Source: Alphaproteobacteria bacterium UBA6544 (GTDB lineage: Bacteria > Pseudomonadota > Alphaproteobacteria > UBA8366). From it: a stretch of 10,064 bases of DNA. A program made the position numbers and the translations under genes. Numbering within the stretch: the stretch's first letter is position 1; every line of letters begins with the position of its first letter. The notes beneath the pieces are model-generated. The model saw nothing but the letters and a program-made list of their open reading frames with translations, had not been told where the DNA came from and searched no databases. This document shows, piece after piece, positions 6,200-10,064 of this stretch. The stretch spans positions 1 through 10,064 of the forward strand of contig DJKK01000100.1 in assembly GCA_002434595.1 (NCBI GenBank), given 5' to 3'.

Positions 6200-7024
6200 A
6201 TGCCGTCCGACGAAGGTCAGTCCAGACGCGAACATTATATAGAGCGTCTATTGTCGATTATGGCGCGTCTGCGCGCGCCTGAAGGCGGGTGCCCTTGGGA
6301 CTTGGAACAGACATTCGAAACAATTGCGCCTTATACGATCGAGGAAGCTTATGAAGTCGCTGATGCGATCGATCGCGCGGACATGTCGGACCTGCGCGAT
6401 GAGCTCGGTGACCTGTTGCTCCAGGTTGTGTTTCACGCGCGCATGGCGCAAGAAGCTGGACATTTCGACTTCTCCGGCGTTGTGGCGTCGATTTGCGATA
6501 AAATGGTCGCACGACACCCACACGTATTCGGCGAAGCCAAGATCGGATCGGCCGACGAACAGACGACAAACTGGGAAAACCTCAAGGCCGCAGAGCGCAA
6601 GAACTTGGATAGCCATGAAATCGATGTCCCGCTTGGAATGCCGGCGTTAATGTGCGCTACCAAGATTGGAAAACGGGCCGCACGAGTGGGGTTCGACTGG
6701 CCGCATTCGACCGGTGTTCTCGCCAAGATGGAGGAAGAGCTCGCGGAACTGAAGGAAGCAGCCGATACCGACTTGGCGCATCGCGAGGAAAGGATGGCGG
6801 AAGAGATCGGCGACTTTCTATTCGCTTCGGCCAACCTGGCGCGGCACTATAAGATTGACCCAGAGGAGGCTCTGCGGCGGGCGAACATAAAATTTCAACG
6901 CCGGTTCAAGGCCATGGAAGCCCGCGTCATCGACAGTGGCGGGTCCCTGGAAGAAGCGACTCTCGACGAGCTGGAAGCGGCCTGGCAGGCCGCAAAACGC
7001 GCCGAGCGTGACCTTTCAGGCTAG
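6200..7024 (+). CDS. mazG: Nucleoside triphosphate pyrophosphohydrolase MazG
   Basis: A 274-residue all-alpha NTP pyrophosphatase that hydrolyses (d)NTPs, including aberrant ones, to monophosphate and pyrophosphate. Two MazG repeats are present. In the N-terminal one, LRAPEGGCPWDLEQT (24-38) is followed by E48-E49-x-x-E52 (IEEAYE) and E68/D71 (DELGDLLLQVVFHA). In the C-terminal one, KMEEELAELKEA (177-188) is followed by E201-E202 and D205 (EEIGDFLFA). Both Mg-binding EExxE...ExxD sets are intact, and length is close to E. coli MazG (263). The start is the first ATG, with only a weak AGGG upstream. It lies near hflX, as in many alphaproteobacteria, but here faces it convergently with two extra genes between. 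Its stop overlaps the facing gene at CTAG 7021-7024. Confidence 0.96.
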   Translation: MPSDEGQSRREHYIERLLSIMARLRAPEGGCPWDLEQTFETIAPYTIEEAYEVADAIDRADMSDLRDELGDLLLQVVFHARMAQEAGHFDFSGVVASICDKMVARHPHVFGEAKIGSADEQTTNWENLKAAERKNLDSHEIDVPLGMPALMCATKIGKRAARVGFDWPHSTGVLAKMEEELAELKEAADTDLAHREERMAEEIGDFLFASANLARHYKIDPEEALRRANIKFQRRFKAMEARVIDSGGSLEEATLDELEAAWQAAKRAERDLSG

Positions 7025-7890
7025 TCGTTCATCAACAGGTGTATGAGTGCCGAAGTATCCCATCGCTTGCCGCCACGGGCTTGTACCGTCGCATAGAACT
7101 GATCCACCACCGCCGCAACCGGCAATCGTGAGCCATTACTGTTCGCTTCGTCGAAGCAAATTCCGAGATCCTTGCGCATCCAGTCGACGGCGAAGCCAAA
7201 GTCGAATTCACCTTCGCACATCGTTGCGGCGCGATTTTCCATTTGCCAAGAACCCGCGGCCCCCTTGGAGATCGTGTCGATAACCTTTCCCATGTCGAGA
7301 CCGGCCTTGAGGCCAAAGTTCACGCCTTCCGAAAGGCCTTGGACAAGGCCCGCAATGCAAATCTGGTTGACCATCTTCGTCAACTGTCCCGAACCCGGTC
7401 CGCCAATCAGGGTAACCTGGCGCGCATAGCACTCCATTGCCGCTTGCGCTTTCTTAAAGTGGCTCTTGTTGCCGCCGCACATTACCGTCAGAACGCCGTT
7501 CTCGGCACCGGCTTGCCCCCCTGAAACCGGAGCATCGATGAAGCCGATTCCGGATTTGCGCGCGGTCCCATGAAGTTCACGCGCAACGTTGGCCGAAGCC
7601 GTCGTATTATCGATCAAAACGGCGCCCTTGCTCATTCCAGCGAGGGCCCCCTTCTCGCCCAGCATGACGCTTCTCAAATCATCGTCATTACCAACACACA
7701 CGAAGACGAATTCCTTGCCCTTTGCGGCCTCTCGCGGGCTCTTCGCGGTCTTGCCGCCGAACGCCTTCTTCCATTTGGCAGCCTTCGCTGCGGTGCGGTT
7801 GTAGACGGTCACGTCGTGACCGCCCTTACTAAGATGTCCTGCCATCGGATAGCCCATAACGCCCAGACCAATAAATGCGACTTTTGCCAT
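7021..7890 (-). CDS. NAD(P)-dependent beta-hydroxyacid dehydrogenase (HIBADH/GlxR family)
   Basis: A 289-residue oxidoreductase of the 3-hydroxyisobutyrate dehydrogenase / tartronate semialdehyde reductase / glyoxylate reductase family. The Rossmann motif is FIGLGVMGYPMAGHL (6-20). NRT at 31-33, after the second strand, is the pattern associated with NADP(H) preference in glyoxylate reductases (an inference). The substrate motif is DAPVSGGQAGAENG (119-132), the catalytic lysine is K172 with N175 (GSGQLTKMVNQ), and the distal K240-D241 is in DWMRKDLGI. AAGSWQMENR (211-220) is also typical. Length is standard. The start is supported by AGGAGA (7897-7902) 6 nt upstream. It is the last gene of a run after the phosphatase, 25 nt away. 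Exact substrate (3-hydroxyisobutyrate, tartronate semialdehyde, glyoxylate/succinic semialdehyde or sulfolactaldehyde) cannot be fixed. Confidence 0.93.
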   Translation of the reverse strand: MAKVAFIGLGVMGYPMAGHLSKGGHDVTVYNRTAAKAAKWKKAFGGKTAKSPREAAKGKEFVFVCVGNDDDLRSVMLGEKGALAGMSKGAVLIDNTTASANVARELHGTARKSGIGFIDAPVSGGQAGAENGVLTVMCGGNKSHFKKAQAAMECYARQVTLIGGPGSGQLTKMVNQICIAGLVQGLSEGVNFGLKAGLDMGKVIDTISKGAAGSWQMENRAATMCEGEFDFGFAVDWMRKDLGICFDEANSNGSRLPVAAVVDQFYATVQARGGKRWDTSALIHLLMND

Positions 7891-7915
7891 TTAGATTCTC
7901 CTGTTTTATCGCCCG

Positions 7916-8725
7916 CTAGTTTGGCTTCGCGAGATGATCATGAATATTTTGCCAGGATTGTTTGTCCGGCGCGCAAAGGAGTCCCCAAATTCGGGACAAG
8001 GGGTTATAGGGCTGTCCGTCGACACGGGCTGCATATCCGCCAGCCTCTCGGAAAATAAGCGTTCCGGCCGCATGATCCCAAGGCCAGAGACGTCGGTAGA
8101 GTGAAAAATGCTTCCGATCCCGCGCCAGTTCGGCGAAATCGTATCCCGCGCAGCGGAAGTTCTTCAACACAGAGAATGTATCGGCGCGTTCCTTGATCTG
8201 CTCGACGGATACATCGTCTCCCATTGCGCGCAGATTCAGTAGACCTGTCATTTCCGTAATGTCCGGCGGCGGCGATATTGCCAAGCGTTCGTTGCTATTA
8301 AAAAATGCGCCACTACCGCGTTCGGCGATAATTGTGTGGTCCTCGACAGGCAGATGGATCCAGGCGATTTCCGTCTGACCGCCTTTTACAAATGCAATGA
8401 CGATCGCGAAGGTTGGTTCGCCTTTCGAGAAATTTCTGGTTCCATCGACTGGGTCGATCAGCCAAGTTGCTCTGTCTGATTGGAAGTCATCAAGATCCAA
8501 GCCGTCACGTGTCGCTGCCTCTTCCGCCAAAATATCCGCACCCGGGAGCAGACCTTTAAGTGCTGCTGTAAGGCGTTTTTCAGCGTCATAATCGGCGACG
8601 GTAACGATATCTCCCGGCGCCTTTTCCATAATTTCGCTCTCGGACAGGGTCTGGAATCGCGGCAATACATCTATCTCGGCGGTTTCCCGCACAATATTCG
8701 CTACCCGTTCCGGATCGATAATCAT
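7916..8725 (-). CDS. Inositol monophosphatase-family phosphatase
   Basis: A 269-residue Mg-dependent phosphatase of the IMPase/FBPase superfamily. Metal-binding motifs are in order: VTVADYDAE (D45), LAEE (E68-E69), LIDPVDGTRNF (D91 and D94) and WPWDHAAG (D217). The closing EAGG and ARVDGQPYNP follow the family pattern. Relatives include inositol-1-phosphatase (SuhB), HisN-type histidinol-phosphatase and CysQ; the motifs do not distinguish substrates with certainty. The ATG at 8725 is chosen because AAGGAA lies just upstream and the protein then begins at the usual distance from the first helix. An in-frame GTG at 8758 would add 11 residues without a good ribosome binding site. It sits 54 nt after hflX and 25 nt before the dehydrogenase, so it is probably in one transcript with both. 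Confidence 0.92.
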   Translation of the reverse strand: MIIDPERVANIVRETAEIDVLPRFQTLSESEIMEKAPGDIVTVADYDAEKRLTAALKGLLPGADILAEEAATRDGLDLDDFQSDRATWLIDPVDGTRNFSKGEPTFAIVIAFVKGGQTEIAWIHLPVEDHTIIAERGSGAFFNSNERLAISPPPDITEMTGLLNLRAMGDDVSVEQIKERADTFSVLKNFRCAGYDFAELARDRKHFSLYRRLWPWDHAAGTLIFREAGGYAARVDGQPYNPLSRIWGLLCAPDKQSWQNIHDHLAKPN

Positions 8726-8779
8726 TAATTTCCTTGCGGCGCTCCGAGCGAGCACCACCCACTTTTAAGCTTCTTATGT

Positions 8780-10064
8780 TTATTGCTGGGGTTCTAGACT
8801 AAATCTGCGGGCAAAGCGACCGACATCCGGCACCTGCAACGCCACCTTTACAATACTCGACATGTCCTGCGGTTCTGTACTGATGACATCCCCGTTCTTG
8901 TAAAGCCAGGCAAGGGCGGCGCCGTCTGTTGATGGAACATCGTATACGACAACCTGCCTGAGTGCGAAGAACTCGCGGTCGAGCGCTTTGGATAGCGCAT
9001 CGATCCCGTCTCCCGTAACGGCAGATATGCAAATCGCGCCGTTTCGGGAATGCTCTGATTGGTAACCGCACCAGTCGTCTCCGACAAGATCGATTTTATT
9101 AAAAACATCGATCATGCGGATTGGTCGGTCATCCGCGATGCGTTGCACAATGGCTTCGACCGTATGTCTCTGTTCTTGTGCCCCGCCCGAAGAGGCGTCT
9201 TGTATGTGAAGCACAAGATCCGCTTCCACAATTTCTTCCAAGGTCGCGCGGAACGACGCCACCAGTTCGGTCGGAAGGTCGGAGATAAATCCGACGGTAT
9301 CGCACAATACGACTTCTTGCCCGGAAGCCAGAACCATGCGGCGCATTGTCGGGTCAAGCGTCGCGAAGAGCATGTTTTTCGCGACAACGGACGATTCGGT
9401 CAATCGATTGAAGAGGGTCGATTTACCAGCGTTGGTATATCCGACGAGAGCAACGGTCGGGAGAGCCGAGCGCCGACGTGAAGATCGCTGAAGCGTGCGA
9501 GTTTTGCGGAGATTCTCGATTTCGCCTTGTAACTTGGTAATCCGCTGATCGGTAAGGCGGCGATCGATTTCTAACTGGCTTTCGCCCGGCCCCCCAATGA
9601 AACCGTATCCACCTCGCTGTCGCTCCAGGTGCGTCCAACTGCGGACCAACCGCGATCGCTGATACTTCAACGCGGCCAGCTCGACTTGCAAACGGCCTTC
9701 GTATGTTCGTGCGCGGGCGCCAAAAATCTCAAGGATTAGCGCGGTGCGATCGAGGACTTTGCAGTGCCATGCAAGTTCAAGATTGCGTTGTTGAACCGGT
9801 GTAAGTGGATGGTCGACGATTGCAACCTCGACGGCCTCTGCAGCGACTATTGATTTTATTTCGTCTGTCTTACCCGTGCCGAACAGCGTTGACGGGCGAA
9901 CGCGCGTCAATCTCGTTTCATCAATTCGCCGCACGTCCAGATGGATCGCTTCGGCAAGTCCGACCGCTTCCTCCCGACGGCGCTGCGCATCAGTACTTCC
10001 GCAAGGAATTGTTAGGCTTGGAACAACAATTAGCGCACTGGTGCCGGCCGCGCCGCGAGGTCCT
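8780..10064 (-). CDS. hflX: GTPase HflX (N terminus outside window)
   Basis: At least 427 residues of HflX, a ribosome-associated GTPase of the Obg-HflX class that splits or rescues stalled 70S ribosomes. The N-terminal domain shows RPSTLFGTGKTDEI, and the HflX signature GGPGESQLEIDRR follows the coiled-coil linker with ERQRGGYGF. G1 is GYTNAGKS (9419-9442), G3 is DTVGF, G4 is NKID and G5 is SAVTG. The frame stays open past the GTG at 9934 to the window edge. It encodes upstream residues of typical HflX type (ALIVVP, then REEAVGLAEAIHLD), so the gene begins beyond the window and 9934 is internal. In alphaproteobacteria hfq commonly lies just upstream of hflX, but it cannot be seen here. The 3' neighbour is the phosphatase gene. 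Confidence 0.95.
   Translation of the reverse strand, partial: GPRGAAGTSALIVVPSLTIPCGSTDAQRRREEAVGLAEAIHLDVRRIDETRLTRVRPSTLFGTGKTDEIKSIVAAEAVEVAIVDHPLTPVQQRNLELAWHCKVLDRTALILEIFGARARTYEGRLQVELAALKYQRSRLVRSWTHLERQRGGYGFIGGPGESQLEIDRRLTDQRITKLQGEIENLRKTRTLQRSSRRRSALPTVALVGYTNAGKSTLFNRLTESSVVAKNMLFATLDPTMRRMVLASGQEVVLCDTVGFISDLPTELVASFRATLEEIVEADLVLHIQDASSGGAQEQRHTVEAIVQRIADDRPIRMIDVFNKIDLVGDDWCGYQSEHSRNGAICISAVTGDGIDALSKALDREFFALRQVVVYDVPSTDGAALAWLYKNGDVISTEPQDMSSIVKVALQVPDVGRFARRFSLEPQQ

Overview
The window looks like the chromosome of an alphaproteobacterium. The order holB-metG-tatD-metallo-hydrolase, the hflX/mazG neighbourhood, the short MetRS without a C-terminal extension and a PraR-like XRE regulator all point that way. 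The genus cannot be named from the sequence. No RNA gene, CRISPR array, intact insertion sequence or integrase was seen.

Region 1 (1-3300, + strand) is a tight housekeeping operon. It holds the 3' end of holB (DNA polymerase III delta'), metG, a TatD-family DNase, and an MBL-fold hydrolase of the PhnP-like group. Spacing is 17 nt, 1 nt and a 4-nt ATGA overlap, so co-transcription and translational coupling are likely. Region 2 (3301-3811) is a convergent gap with two inverted repeats, then a small XRE/PraR-like regulator on the - strand.

Region 3 (3812-6199) is the accessory part. About 870 bp without a convincing gene is followed by a two-gene unit on the - strand that encodes a split thiamine-diphosphate decarboxylase of the ComD/ComE (sulfopyruvate decarboxylase) or phosphonopyruvate decarboxylase type. 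A further 375 bp upstream spacer contains a perfect 7+4+7 palindrome. No substrate-making or product-using partner gene lies directly beside the pair, so its substrate is open.

Region 4 (6200-10064) returns to housekeeping genes. mazG (+) converges with a - strand run of hflX, an inositol-monophosphatase-family phosphatase and a beta-hydroxyacid dehydrogenase. mazG and the dehydrogenase share the palindromic tetranucleotide CTAG as part of both stop codons. hflX runs off the right edge, and its true start is outside the window.

Most of the window is ordinary. The parts worth a second look are the orphan split TPP decarboxylase with its long flanks, the palindrome upstream of it, and the gene-poor segment bounded by an 11-bp direct repeat.
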